From positions 1,364,001 to 1,428,000 of the forward strand of contig OZ244857.1 in NCBI GenBank assembly GCA_965220935.1: 64,000 bases of DNA, given 5' to 3'. This document shows, piece after piece, positions 30,061-39,447 of the stretch; positions within the stretch are counted from its first letter, which is position 1; each line of letters starts with the position of its first letter. The notes beneath the pieces were generated by a model. The model was not told the origin of the DNA. It searched no databases and worked only from the letters and a program-made list of their open reading frames with translations. This stretch comes from Bin80 sp965220935. Its GTDB lineage: Bacteria > Bacteroidota > Rhodothermia > Rhodothermales > Bin80. Position numbers and translations under genes: made by a program.

Positions 30061-30945
30061 TCTATGGGATCAGAAATCCATTAAAGTTGTTAATCGGTTT
30101 TTAGAAGTGGATTTATAGTCAACAGAGATAATCAATTTCCAATCTGACGGCTATATGCTTGGCATCTTTAGTGCAGAATCAACAACCTTTGACCGCTGGA
30201 CTGCACTTGCTCAGATTTGATCTCTACTCAAGCGTTGATGTCTGTGAATTCAGGAGTCATCACTGTACGAGCGATGCGCCTTAGCAAGCACCACAGATTT
30301 AATGCGAGGCATTGACCACATATCCTGATTCTCCTATGCCAACGTACTTATTACGGAGGTATCTGGGGTTTCTTGAAGCGGCTGCGCTTGATGTATATTC
30401 TATTATGGCAACTCATCATTCACGATTCAACAGGTCCTGCGGTAAATGTTGAAGTTGTATTTTCGTCATTTTATAATATTGATTCTGTGCGTATACTCGG
30501 GCAGGTAGGATACTTGATGTCATGTCCAATCAAGATGCCACATCTAGTCAACAGTGAAAGATTCTGGGCGAAATATGCTTCGGATGGGCCATAAATTGCC
30601 TTTATTGCCGACTCAAACCCTCCACATGCACGCGCAGAGTTATTGCGAGTGGCATACTGGAAGGTGCCTAAAATCTGAGGTCAAGAAATCGTTTGCATTG
30701 CTGACTTTCAAGGATATTTCCTGACAGAAAACGCTTTGTGTTCCTCATTTAGAAGAAAATCTTCAACATGGAATTCTGATTGACGGACTGGGACCTCACT
30801 GCAGTCATAATTTTTCGGGCCTTCCACTTTAACAGTAGAAGACCCGAAAATAGAGTTGACTTATTCAGGAGAGACAATCTGCAGGCGACTCGCAGAGGAT
30901 CTTGACGCTATAAATCCGAAAATTCAATCATTGAGGTAGAATAAT
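30061..30945 (+). other. Non-genic region with degraded coding remnants
   Basis: No intact gene is present. One plus-strand frame (30373-30594) reads protein-like residues ending 'HLVNSERFWAKYASDGP', meets TAA, and continues in frame with 'IAFIADSNPPHARAELLRVAYWKVPKI' before a further TGA. Near the end, 30817-30940 reads 'TVEDPKIELTYSGET' and 'RLAEDLDAINPKIQSLR' to a stop. These look like pieces of one or more dead genes on the plus strand. I do not recognise the family. Confidence 0.35.
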
Positions 30946-31785
30946 TTACTGACCACCGAGAATGAGTGGTAGACCATCATCGCCTCCGCCGACGATCACC
31001 GTCTTGCTGTTTGGAGAATTAGCCAGTTGCTCAGTCGCCTCAATACCCTTAAACCGCAAAAACTGTGATGATAAGCTTGCAGTAATGATCTGTTGGTACG
31101 CAGCTTGCCCTTCAGCTTCTATACGCTTACGCTCAGCTTCCAGACGCTCCTTTTCAATGGTAAATTCATAACGTTCGGCCTCTTGCTCTTCCTTAAGCTT
31201 GTTCTCAATTGCGACTCTGATTTGGTCAGGTAGACGTACATCTCGGATCAGAATTGCCTCAATGACGACATTCTCCCCCTGAACACTCTGCTTTACAAGA
31301 GAAAAAATTTGGTCCTGTAACTCCGTACGGCGCGTGGAATATAGTTCTTCTGGAGTAAATTGACCTATGACCTCCCTCACAACACTACGAAGCTCGGGGC
31401 CGATAAGTTTACGGAAATAATCAACCCCATAATTTACATGGAGAAGGGGCAATGTTTCTGAGCTAGGACGCCATCTAACAGAAATATCAGTTCCGATGGA
31501 TAAACCATTTGAAGAGAGTGCTTCCATGTTTTCAAGCCTTTCTTGAACTCGGACATCATACTTGATGACACTCACCCATGGAAAATGGATATGTAACCCT
31601 TCGCCGTAAACGTCTTCAAGGTCAGTCCCTCCAAAGGGAGAGTACCTAACGCCGGCCTGCCCTGAAACCAAGGTTGAAGTCATACAACCCCCAGCCAAGA
31701 CACCGAAAAAAAGCACAAGACCTAAGATTATTGCCCCTCTGGTCAATAAACGAGTAAAATCTGGAGAATTAGAATTGCGATTCAT
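30946..31785 (-). CDS. Prohibitin-like SPFH (Band 7) membrane protein
   Basis: A 279-residue protein with one N-terminal membrane segment (~13-34, 'LLTRGAIILGLVLFFGVLAGGC'). An SPFH domain follows ('GQAGVRYSPFGGTDLEDVYGEGLHIHFPWV', 'DVRVQERLENMEALSSNGLSIGTDISVRW', 'LRSVVREVIGQFTPEELYSTRR'). After it comes a charged coiled coil ('EEQEAERYEFTIEKERLEAERKRIEAEGQAA') and a Gly-rich end. Prohibitin-type proteins form large membrane rings that scaffold proteases such as FtsH. It diverges from murB. Confidence 0.92.
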   Translation of the reverse strand: MNRNSNSPDFTRLLTRGAIILGLVLFFGVLAGGCMTSTLVSGQAGVRYSPFGGTDLEDVYGEGLHIHFPWVSVIKYDVRVQERLENMEALSSNGLSIGTDISVRWRPSSETLPLLHVNYGVDYFRKLIGPELRSVVREVIGQFTPEELYSTRRTELQDQIFSLVKQSVQGENVVIEAILIRDVRLPDQIRVAIENKLKEEQEAERYEFTIEKERLEAERKRIEAEGQAAYQQIITASLSSQFLRFKGIEATEQLANSPNSKTVIVGGGDDGLPLILGGQ

Positions 31786-31875
31786 TTTGAAAGTAGAGAT
31801 AAATGGTAAATAGTTACAGCATCGTTCAACAGTTTGCTTCCATAGTGGTTGCAGTTATTATGTTACGGTTTTGAC

Positions 31876-32889
31876 ATGAAGCAGTTACTTAAAAAGTTAA
31901 TTGGCACAGGGGCGATTGTGCATGAAAAGACTCAGCTATCTCAATATACCACCATGAAAGTGGGCGGACCTGCTGATTTTTATGTACAAGTGCATACTGC
32001 TGATGCTCTATTAAGAGCCGTGAAAACCGTTCGAGAGTTAGAACTTCCCTACTTTGTTCTTGGATGCGGTGCCAATATCGTGATTGGAGATTCTGGATTT
32101 CGGGGAGTCATTATTCACAATATGTCTAAGCACATCTCCATAGATCAGAATCAAGCTACTGCTGAAAGCGGTGCAATCGTATATCCTGATCTGATTGAAC
32201 TTACGGCCATTCATGGTTTATCTGGTCTGGAACACTATGTAGGTATTCCCTCAACCGTCGGAGGTGCACTCTGGCAGAACCTACATTTTCTCTCCCCCGC
32301 ACCAGAAAGAGAACGCACGATATTCATAGAGGAGGTGATTGAGCATGTAGATCTTTTCACACAAGAAAATGAACTCCGCAGAGTCGGAGCTGATTATTTT
32401 GAGTTTGGCTATGATCAGTCAATTTTGCATCATCGCGATGATATTGTCTTGAATGTATGCTTCAGACTTGAACCCAAAAGCAAAGCCTCAATCCATAAAG
32501 TGATGCGAGAGAATCTAGACTGGCGTGCATTACGACATCCAGATCTAAAAACTGAACCGAGTGTCGGATCTATCTTCAAAAAGATCAAGGGTATTGGGGC
32601 TGGCCGCCTGATTGATGAGTGTGGACTCAAAGGCGCTAGCTATGGCGGAATGCTTGTCACACACCGACATGCCAATATTATTGTGAATCTGGGCCATGGA
32701 ACGGCTGCTGACCTTGAGGCTTTAATAAAATATGTTCAAGATCAGGTTTTAAAACAAACTGGCTATCATCTTGAAACTGAAATTGAGTTTGTTGGCGAAT
32801 TCACTTCACCAACCGAGGGGAATCCCGTATTTCTGCCTCGGCCAGAGGGTCTCGTGACAGCCGAGGAGCTTGCTGCAAATCAATCATAA
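31876..32889 (+). CDS. murB: UDP-N-acetylenolpyruvoylglucosamine reductase
   Basis: FAD/NADPH enzyme making UDP-MurNAc for peptidoglycan. The FAD-binding part has 'YTTMKVGGPADFYVQV', 'LGCGANIVIGDSGFRGVIIHN' and 'GLEHYVGIPSTVGGALWQN'. The catalytic Ser is in 'PSVGSIFKKIKG', and the late 'ETEIEFVGEF' gives the catalytic Glu. The frame opens with TTG at 31849, but ATG at 31876 ('MKQLLKKLIGTG') is the likelier start. The stop TAA shares its A with the ccmB ATG. Confidence 0.94.
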   Translation: MKQLLKKLIGTGAIVHEKTQLSQYTTMKVGGPADFYVQVHTADALLRAVKTVRELELPYFVLGCGANIVIGDSGFRGVIIHNMSKHISIDQNQATAESGAIVYPDLIELTAIHGLSGLEHYVGIPSTVGGALWQNLHFLSPAPERERTIFIEEVIEHVDLFTQENELRRVGADYFEFGYDQSILHHRDDIVLNVCFRLEPKSKASIHKVMRENLDWRALRHPDLKTEPSVGSIFKKIKGIGAGRLIDECGLKGASYGGMLVTHRHANIIVNLGHGTAADLEALIKYVQDQVLKQTGYHLETEIEFVGEFTSPTEGNPVFLPRPEGLVTAEELAANQS

Positions 32890-33593
32890 TGAAGGCCGCC
32901 GATAAATCACCTCAATGGATAACTGGATCTGCAGCTGTATTCTGGAAAGATCTTCGTTTAGAACTACGAAACAAGTCTGTATTGGGCACACTGCTTATCT
33001 TTGTGTTAAGCACTATGTTTCTGGTACTATTTGCTACTGGCCAGACTGATCTTTCCTCTCAAATTGAGTCTGGGCTTCTGTGGATCGTCATCCTGTTTAC
33101 TGCCGCCCTCGGACTTGGACGCACATTTCTATCCGAACAAGAACGAGGGACTGGAATTTTTCTGAGGCTTCATACCCAAGGGATGATGATTTATGTTGGT
33201 AAATTAGTTTTTAGCTTTCTAACAATTCTATGTGCTAATTGTGTTTCTGTAATCGTGTATCTCATTCTCTTGGGCATTGAGGTTTCAATTCCTAGCCTCT
33301 TCATTCTCGGAATAATTCTAGGAACCTTGGGTTTGGCAGGATCAACGACGCTTTTGGCTGCAATTATTTCAAAAACGGCGCGTGGCGGTCCTCTTTTGCC
33401 AGTCTTGCTTTTTCCTCTTTTGATTCCTTTGCTACTATCAGCAGTAGAAGTAACTCAGATTAGTTTGACAGGTCACTCCTCAATCCAACGAAGTTGGGGT
33501 ATTGCCGCAGAACCCTTGATTACCATGGGGAGTTTCTCTGGAGTTGTCATTGCAACATCCGTCCTACTGTTTGATTATGTTTGGGAAGAGTAG
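32889..33593 (+). CDS. ccmB: Heme exporter CcmB
   Basis: Membrane subunit of the CcmAB ABC complex of cytochrome c maturation, which releases heme-loaded CcmE. It is a 234-residue protein with about six membrane helices. The CcmB hallmarks are the N-terminal 'AAVFWKDLRLELRNKS', the loop 'LGLGRTFLSEQERGTGIFLRL' and 'RGGPLLPVLLFPLLIPLLLSAVE'. Translation is coupled to murB by a one-base overlap. The ATPase CcmA is not in the window. Confidence 0.93.
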   Translation: MKAADKSPQWITGSAAVFWKDLRLELRNKSVLGTLLIFVLSTMFLVLFATGQTDLSSQIESGLLWIVILFTAALGLGRTFLSEQERGTGIFLRLHTQGMMIYVGKLVFSFLTILCANCVSVIVYLILLGIEVSIPSLFILGIILGTLGLAGSTTLLAAIISKTARGGPLLPVLLFPLLIPLLLSAVEVTQISLTGHSSIQRSWGIAAEPLITMGSFSGVVIATSVLLFDYVWEE

Positions 33594-33608
33594 ATCAAAT
33601 CCATATTT

Positions 33609-34325
33609 ATGCCTCGTTATTATAAATTAATTCGTATCACGATCATCCTTTGGATGACGCTTGTACTGATCGGTGCATTCTCTTTTGGGGGGTTTTTGTT
33701 GAACATTCCCAATGTAGCAATGCTAGAACACACGGCCAGAAATCTTTATTTCCATGTCCCAATGTGGTTTAGCATGATGGCATTGACGGGCCTCTCAGCA
33801 GTCCATGCATTACAATGTCTTAGAACTAAAAGTATTGATAGTGATACCCGGTCAAGTGCTGCCGCGAAAGTTGCAATTTTATTTGGGCTTCTCGGACTGG
33901 CAACTGGGAGTATGTGGGCGCGCTTCACATGGTATGAGGGCACCAATATCTGGTGGAATTTTGATCCCAAGCAATCAATGGCCGCAATTCAAGTATTAAT
34001 TTATGGTGCTTACTTTGCCCTCAGAGGTGCGATAGATAATCCACAAAATCGGGCGCGTATTTCAGCGGTATACAATCTATTTGCCTTTGTCACAGTCCCT
34101 TTTTTACTGTATGTACTGCCACGTCAATTAGAAAGCCTTCACCCTGGTGCTGAGGGAAATCCTGCATTTAGTGAAATCACGGACCCGATGATGAGGATCG
34201 TATTTTATCCTGCCGTCATAGGATTTATCGGTTTAGGATGGATTTTATATACCCAGCGAGTCCGCCTTTCAAGTGCATTGATTAAACTGCAAACCATTGA
34301 CAATTGTGATCTCTCTACCATTTAA
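33609..34325 (+). CDS. ccmC: Heme-handling protein CcmC (cytochrome c maturation)
   Basis: Six-helix membrane protein that loads heme onto CcmE. The tryptophan-rich heme-binding motif is 'WARFTWYEGTNIWWNFDPKQS', a variant of the family 'WG.WW.WDPR' motif. His ligands are suggested by 'NLYFHVPMWFSMM' before it. Length 238 is normal. It follows ccmB by 15 bp, forming murB-ccmB-ccmC. Confidence 0.9.
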   Translation: MPRYYKLIRITIILWMTLVLIGAFSFGGFLLNIPNVAMLEHTARNLYFHVPMWFSMMALTGLSAVHALQCLRTKSIDSDTRSSAAAKVAILFGLLGLATGSMWARFTWYEGTNIWWNFDPKQSMAAIQVLIYGAYFALRGAIDNPQNRARISAVYNLFAFVTVPFLLYVLPRQLESLHPGAEGNPAFSEITDPMMRIVFYPAVIGFIGLGWILYTQRVRLSSALIKLQTIDNCDLSTI

Positions 34326-34774
34326 TTTTATGGAGGCCTTCGTATTATTTGATAGGCATTCTCAGATAGACTGGAATTTTGAACGGATCGGTGAAATTAA
34401 AGAAAGCAGATATAAATCCATATCTTGTTCATCTTTGATCTGAAGTAATTTCTTAACAATGCCCGTCACAATTGCGATATCAAATGGAAGTCCTCTGCTG
34501 ATCGCATGAGATGGTGATGAACTCAACAAGCGTTGTTGCCTCCAAGATTAGTCAATCAATTTGATCAACATTGAAATAAGCCCCATGCGCCCACTCATTT
34601 ACCTAATGCACCTTTTGAGAACAGACCATCGCTTTAATTTTCTTGGTCCCGAATTGGTCCTTCAATATTATTGGATGGAGATGCCTGTCTATCATTTGTT
34701 TTGTGATAAAAAAAGTAAATTGTCTTAAACAATCAATGAGATTTTGATGTAACACTACCACTATAGTACCAGCA
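34326..34774. other. Intergenic region, no gene seen
   Basis: About 450 AT-rich bases between ccmC and the DUF262 gene. No frame on either strand reads as protein, and no RNA gene or strong hairpin was noticed. The promoter of the DUF262 gene is presumably near the 3' end. Confidence 0.5.
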
Positions 34775-36490
34775 TTGAAAATGGCATTATCCAATGGATT
34801 GAACATCAACACCATCAACTATATGGACTTGATAGGTAATGGGAAAACATTCAAAATACCCCCCTATCAGCGAGATTATTCTTGGTCAGAAGAGAACTGG
34901 GAAGATCTATGGAATGATATTATCGCAATGATGTCAAAACCCCTGGAGCGTCACTTTATGGGGACTTTATTTATTCAAGAAAAAAAAGAGAGAAACTTCG
35001 TTGTTATTGATGGTCAACAACGCTTATCCACATTAAATATTTTTGGTCTTGCCGTGATCAGCACATTGAATCGTCTTGCTGATCAAGGGATTGAGCCCGA
35101 ATCCAACAAAGAGCGCGCCAGACATCTCCAGCATCGATTCATAGGAGAAAAAGATCCTGCGTCATTGATGGAAAGCACTCGGCTTAGACTCAATAATACC
35201 GACAACTTCTTCTACCTCAACTATCTCGTTCAACTCACGACTCCGCCCAATGTGAGAAAATTTCCCAAATCCAATCAGTTGCTCTGGAAATGCTTTCAAT
35301 ACTTTGCATCAAAGCTTCATGAACTTGAAGACGATTCAAGCACTGGTCAAGCGGTGGCCAGCCTCCTATCTGTGACTGTTGCCCGTAGGTTGTATTTTAT
35401 CTGTATTACCGTAGAAGATGAACTTGATGCCTATACGTTTTTTGAGACTATCAATGCCCGAGGACTGCAACTTACCGTGACGGATCTTCTCAAAAATTAT
35501 CTATTCTCACTCGTTAGAGTCCCCGCTGATATAGAACTGCTTCATCTCCAATGGGAGTCCTTGCTGATGTCCACTGAATTTGATCGATTCCCCGAATTTC
35601 TACGTTATCATCTGTTGTGCCAACACACACAGGTTCCAAGCCATCGTGTGTTTAAGGTTGTTCAGAACCAGACACATTCTAGTGGAGATGTATTTACATT
35701 GATGCGCGAACTTGACCAAAGATCTGAGCTGTTTGCGGCAATTTCTGATCCAAACCATGATCACTGGAATGAATTTCCAGAAGCAAAACCATACGTTCGA
35801 GAACTTAGCCTCTTTCAGGTATATCAGATGATGCCTCTTATCTTCGCGGCATGGGAATTTTTTTCAAAAGATGATTTTGTGAGAACTCTTAAAGTGCTAA
35901 GCGTGATGACATTTCGTTATAGCATCATCTGCAAACTGAACCCCAACGCACTTGATCGAGTGTATCCAAATGTCGCCAAAGAGGTCATCAATCAATCTGC
36001 GACATCACCATCTGATGTCTTCACGTTGCTCAAGCCCGTCTATGTAGATGATGAAATCATGCGTCAGAAATTTTCAACCTTTGCGCTCAACCCCCGCGGC
36101 CAAAATAAAAAAATCGTCAAATACATTTTAGCACAGTTAGAACAACAGATCAGCGGGCGCCCGTGTGATTTTGAAACAGACCATGGGACAATAGAGCATA
36201 TTCTTCCAGAACACCCATGTCAACAATGGGACGAAACATTTCCACAAAAATATCAAAGCGCCTCCATGTACCGTCTGGGAAATCTAACACTTCTTGAATC
36301 AACTCTAAACAGAGAAATAGGAAATTCAACCTATGATAAAAAAACTACATCCTATCGTGAAAGTACTTATGTAATGACTAGAGACATTCCCAAATTCGCT
36401 CCAGAAGAGTGGAACTTGGCGCTTTTAGAGCACCGACAGCGTCAACTTTCATTAACTGCCACTCATATATGGCGGTCTGATTTTGTGTGA
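34775..36490 (+). CDS. GmrSD-type DUF262/DUF1524 protein (putative modification-dependent nuclease)
   Basis: A 571-residue protein. The N-terminal DUF262 (ParB/Srx-like NTPase fold) has 'FKIPPYQRDYSWSEENWEDLWNDI' and 'VVIDGQQRLSTLNIF' (D79-R83), then 'DELDAYTFFETINARGLQLTVTDLLKNYLF'. The C-terminal DUF1524 HNH-like nuclease has 'TIEHILPEHP' and the downstream 'RLGNLTLLESTLNREIGNSTYDKK'. This is the single-chain GmrSD architecture of type IV restriction enzymes, which cut DNA with modified bases; SspE-type PT-sensing nucleases share it. It stands alone with no partner gene. ATG at 34781 ('MALSNGLN') is an alternative start. The target modification is unknown. Confidence 0.87.
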   Translation: MKMALSNGLNINTINYMDLIGNGKTFKIPPYQRDYSWSEENWEDLWNDIIAMMSKPLERHFMGTLFIQEKKERNFVVIDGQQRLSTLNIFGLAVISTLNRLADQGIEPESNKERARHLQHRFIGEKDPASLMESTRLRLNNTDNFFYLNYLVQLTTPPNVRKFPKSNQLLWKCFQYFASKLHELEDDSSTGQAVASLLSVTVARRLYFICITVEDELDAYTFFETINARGLQLTVTDLLKNYLFSLVRVPADIELLHLQWESLLMSTEFDRFPEFLRYHLLCQHTQVPSHRVFKVVQNQTHSSGDVFTLMRELDQRSELFAAISDPNHDHWNEFPEAKPYVRELSLFQVYQMMPLIFAAWEFFSKDDFVRTLKVLSVMTFRYSIICKLNPNALDRVYPNVAKEVINQSATSPSDVFTLLKPVYVDDEIMRQKFSTFALNPRGQNKKIVKYILAQLEQQISGRPCDFETDHGTIEHILPEHPCQQWDETFPQKYQSASMYRLGNLTLLESTLNREIGNSTYDKKTTSYRESTYVMTRDIPKFAPEEWNLALLEHRQRQLSLTATHIWRSDFV

Positions 36491-36880
36491 CGTAGACGAT
36501 TGTTACCACTTGGAGAAGATGTCAACTCCCAATACGTCATCTATCAATGTATCACTTCACCGTCACGAGCAATTCTGGGTTTCTCAACGTCTCATGCGGG
36601 TAGCAAATCATATTTTGTATAGATATGAGCAAGTCTTGATATGAAGAGGCATCATTTGTGATCAACAGTGTGGATCCATCATCAATCAATGACATATCTC
36701 AGGAAGTTGCCACAAGAAATGATTGTTCATGTTGAAATTTGCGGAGTCATTTCACTCATATTTCTAAAATCAGAACCCGCCAAAGGAATTGAACCTAAGA
36801 GCATGTAGGGTGAGGAGTCAAACATGCTAACCGTTGCGGGTTTCCCATATATCCACTAAACATACGAGAGGAATTGCTTT
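36491..36880. other. Intergenic region upstream of the IS element
   Basis: No gene is seen. It contains a tRNA-like but non-canonical fold on the minus strand (36773-36842) and ends with ATTGCTTT, the left target-duplication copy of the IS256-family insertion. Confidence 0.5.
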
Positions 36881-36908
36881 GGGGTTGTCCGAAAATTAGT
36901 TGATGTTC
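36881..36908 (+). repeat. Left terminal inverted repeat of the IS256-family element
   Basis: 28 bp, identical to the reverse complement of 39448-39475. It lies just past the transposase stop; the preceding 8 bases ATTGCTTT are repeated beyond the other end. Confidence 0.95.
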
Positions 36909-38269
36909 GGAATTCTTATCCGATTAGAGATAGACTTCATTTCCTCTTTATGTACAGATTCTGTTGAATCCATAGGGGGTATCTTGTGTTCATTTTGCCT
37001 CGGGTTGGGTGCTTTCTCCATGGATGGCACCCGCTCCAGAAGTGCTTTCTGCAGCGTTGGCAGATGACTGGATCCAGCAATGGGGTTGAAGTTCTGCTCG
37101 CTCTTGATGATGGACATGGCAATCCATCGGTGATACTGACTTGAGTTCACCCAGCGTTTGATCCGCTTGAGGTTCGCTTCAAGCTCGCTATTGATGCTCT
37201 CAATGATATTGGTCGTCTGGAAACTCCTTCCCAATTCGTCCACCACTCCGAGTTTTTGGAGTGTCAGGGTTTCTTCTAAGCCTTCCCGCAAGCTCTTGGC
37301 GGCCATGCCTTCTCCTTCTTTGTCCAGCGTATCACAGAGGGTGTCCAACTTCTGCTTGGCTTCGTCATACTCTGTGGTCTTATACGCATCATTGAGTTTC
37401 GATTTGATACGTTGTTTTGACGCTTGCCTCACTTTCCCGAGCACATTCTCCCGTTTGTGCCAGGTGCAACGTTGCACCTGAGCATACTCCCCAAAGACAT
37501 CCTCGACCGCTTTACGAAGTCCTTTGGCTCCATCAATGCAGACCAGCAGTCCCTTCTCATAACGCAAGCCGCGTTCAATCAGATTCAACAATAACCCCTC
37601 AACGGCCTCAGCATTCTCCGTCGTCGCCTCTACGAATCCCAGAACGCGCTTCTGTCCCTCTTCGGTAATACCCACACAGTGCAAGATTTGGCGTTCACGC
37701 ATATATTTGCCGTCAATCATGAGGACCACATACGTTTCGGATCCGATCTGGCGCCGTTCAAACGCTTCCAACTCTCGCGTACTTTGCTCAATGAATGCCT
37801 CACTGACCGAGGATTTGAAGGGAGCAATGCCATTGATGAAGGCACGGACCACTTTGCGATAATTACGCTGCGTGAGTCCATAGAAGACCTGATTGGTCAA
37901 ATGCTCTTGTTGCTTCGGTGGCAGTTTACGCAACTTCTGATAGCGTTGGAGAGGAACCTCTTTCTTGGTCACCCTATCGCGGACACGGGGGACTCGGATC
38001 GGCAGTCGCTCCCCTTGAATCTTGATGGAGCCTGGATTGGATCCCCACCGTTGATAGCGCCCCTCATGGACATCGTCATGCTTCGCGTACGCTCCACATA
38101 AATGCTCCACTTCATTGTCAATTAACAGCAGGGCAAGGATCTCCTGCGCCATTGTGACATAATCATCCACTAACTTCCCTGCGCTGACATCATCTTGAAG
38201 CTCTTCTTCAAAGAGCTCCATAAAGCCATTGTCTCGTTCGGGGAGACCTTGTCGATAGGTTGTTTTCAT
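36896..38269 (-). CDS. IS256-family (mutator) transposase
   Basis: A 457-residue DDE transposase. The catalytic residues are visible as Asp186 ('LMIDGKYM'), Asp246 ('LLVCIDGAKGLRKAV') and Glu357 ('TTNIIESINS'). The family C-x2-H motif is at Cys268-His271 ('RCTWHKREN'). The N-terminal ~165 residues would bind the ends. It is full length and open, so probably active. The C-terminal ~50 residues run into the left inverted repeat. It follows the paralogue ORF by 93 bp on the same strand, so the two may share a transcript. Confidence 0.95.
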   Translation of the reverse strand: MKTTYRQGLPERDNGFMELFEEELQDDVSAGKLVDDYVTMAQEILALLLIDNEVEHLCGAYAKHDDVHEGRYQRWGSNPGSIKIQGERLPIRVPRVRDRVTKKEVPLQRYQKLRKLPPKQQEHLTNQVFYGLTQRNYRKVVRAFINGIAPFKSSVSEAFIEQSTRELEAFERRQIGSETYVVLMIDGKYMRERQILHCVGITEEGQKRVLGFVEATTENAEAVEGLLLNLIERGLRYEKGLLVCIDGAKGLRKAVEDVFGEYAQVQRCTWHKRENVLGKVRQASKQRIKSKLNDAYKTTEYDEAKQKLDTLCDTLDKEGEGMAAKSLREGLEETLTLQKLGVVDELGRSFQTTNIIESINSELEANLKRIKRWVNSSQYHRWIAMSIIKSEQNFNPIAGSSHLPTLQKALLERVPSMEKAPNPRQNEHKIPPMDSTESVHKEEMKSISNRIRIPNIN

Positions 38270-38362
38270 TAAATTGGGTAGATTAAAGAGTAAAAAGAGA
38301 AACAGAAACGACAGAACCTATGGGTTTTTGTCGTTCTTGCTGGCAACGTCTGGAGAGATCCA

Positions 38363-39388
38363 TCATGTGGAAGGAAACAGAGACGTTTGCATGGAAGAAA
38401 GATACGAAGCATGAGCGAGTCGATGCATCTTTGATTCGCGTTCCAGCAGCAACAGTGCGAGTTGTGCACGACGCGACTGGGGAGACAGCCAGTGACGGAT
38501 GCCTCGCAGTCGCTGATTCACATACTGCACGGTATGGGTAACGCAAGAGGTTGTGCGCAGACTGCGACTCAAGTGCTCATACCGTCCGGTTTGATGCAAG
38601 GTCAGACATAGATCCAGATCCTTGAACAGACGCTGGGCAGCCGAACGATTCCATCGCAGGAGGCGGTCATGAATCCGCAAGAGCGCCTCCCGTGCCTGTT
38701 TGGCATCAGGAATGGAGAAGGCACGGTTGATCTGCCCCCGCATCTGGGTTTGTTGCTCCTCGGTGAGAACACTTACGATCCGTTCACGCTTGTGCAGATG
38801 GCAATGCTGCAGGCGAATGCGCTCACCACCCAGGTCCATTAACACCTGATCCAGCGTGACGGTGACGGGGGTGATACAAAGCAGTCCATCGTCAAGCGAC
38901 AGTCCACGATGGAGAAGCGACGCAAACAAATGCGTCACACGGGCGATATTCTGTGCGGAGGCCTGCTCAAATCCTAACATACGCCGATCGCCTTCCAAAG
39001 TAGAGCCCATACACAGCAAGAAGGGTGCACCCCAGACGCGTAGCACATCCATCCACAACACGGCATAGGTCTCTTCGTCAAGACGGCGGTGATCAAAGAC
39101 TTCCAGCGCCTCCATGCGAATCTGATGGAGATCGGCCTCATCCCCATATTCGGGGAAACTGGGCGACGACAAAGGCGCTGTCGATGTCTCTTCTTCTGGA
39201 TCTGCATGAATGGGTTCTTGAGCAGAATCAGACGTAGTGTCAAGAGCACTGGGCATGCCAAGATCGTGCGTGAGGTGCTGGATCAAGTCACTACAGTGGC
39301 GTAACAGAGACACGCGTAACTGTTGCCCAGAGACCCCAGCTTCTTCCAAGGTCTGCTGTAACTGTCCAAAATCTTCAGGTAATAGCAT
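38363..39388 (-). CDS. Catalytically degenerate IS256-transposase paralogue (accessory ORF)
   Basis: A 341-residue protein that aligns by eye along residues ~95-335 with the neighbouring transposase, for example 'LEVFDHRRLDEETYAVLWMD' with 'LEAFERRQIGSETYVVLMID', and 'LQHCHLHKRER' with 'VQRCTWHKREN'. Asp186 of the transposase is kept (Asp114). The position of Asp246 falls in 'LLCITPVTV' with no acid, and Glu357 aligns with Thr284 ('LRTTSCVTHTV'). The Cys/His pair (196/199) is retained. The N-terminal end-binding part is shorter and unlike that of the transposase. The frame is intact and it moves within the same inverted repeats, suggesting selection for a non-catalytic role such as regulation or complex assembly. 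That role is inference. Confidence 0.75.
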   Translation of the reverse strand: MLLPEDFGQLQQTLEEAGVSGQQLRVSLLRHCSDLIQHLTHDLGMPSALDTTSDSAQEPIHADPEEETSTAPLSSPSFPEYGDEADLHQIRMEALEVFDHRRLDEETYAVLWMDVLRVWGAPFLLCMGSTLEGDRRMLGFEQASAQNIARVTHLFASLLHRGLSLDDGLLCITPVTVTLDQVLMDLGGERIRLQHCHLHKRERIVSVLTEEQQTQMRGQINRAFSIPDAKQAREALLRIHDRLLRWNRSAAQRLFKDLDLCLTLHQTGRYEHLSRSLRTTSCVTHTVQYVNQRLRGIRHWLSPQSRRAQLALLLLERESKMHRLAHASYLSSMQTSLFPST

Positions 39389-39447
39389 GAGTTAATGTTG
39401 ATAATATGGAATGGATTAGGATACCAGTAGATGGTTCCCAGAATATT

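Noticed and set aside
36773..36842. tRNA-like fold on the minus strand (7-bp acceptor AACCCGC/GCGGGTT, T-loop TTCAATT, 70 nt)
   Set aside because: The T-stem has only 3 of 5 pairs, there is no D-arm with GG, and no 7-base anticodon loop on a 5-bp stem. It is at best a degenerate tRNA remnant or chance.
37158..38101. Long plus-strand ORFs within the IS element
   Set aside because: They lie opposite the transposase, have no recognisable domains and follow its codon structure as antisense shadows.
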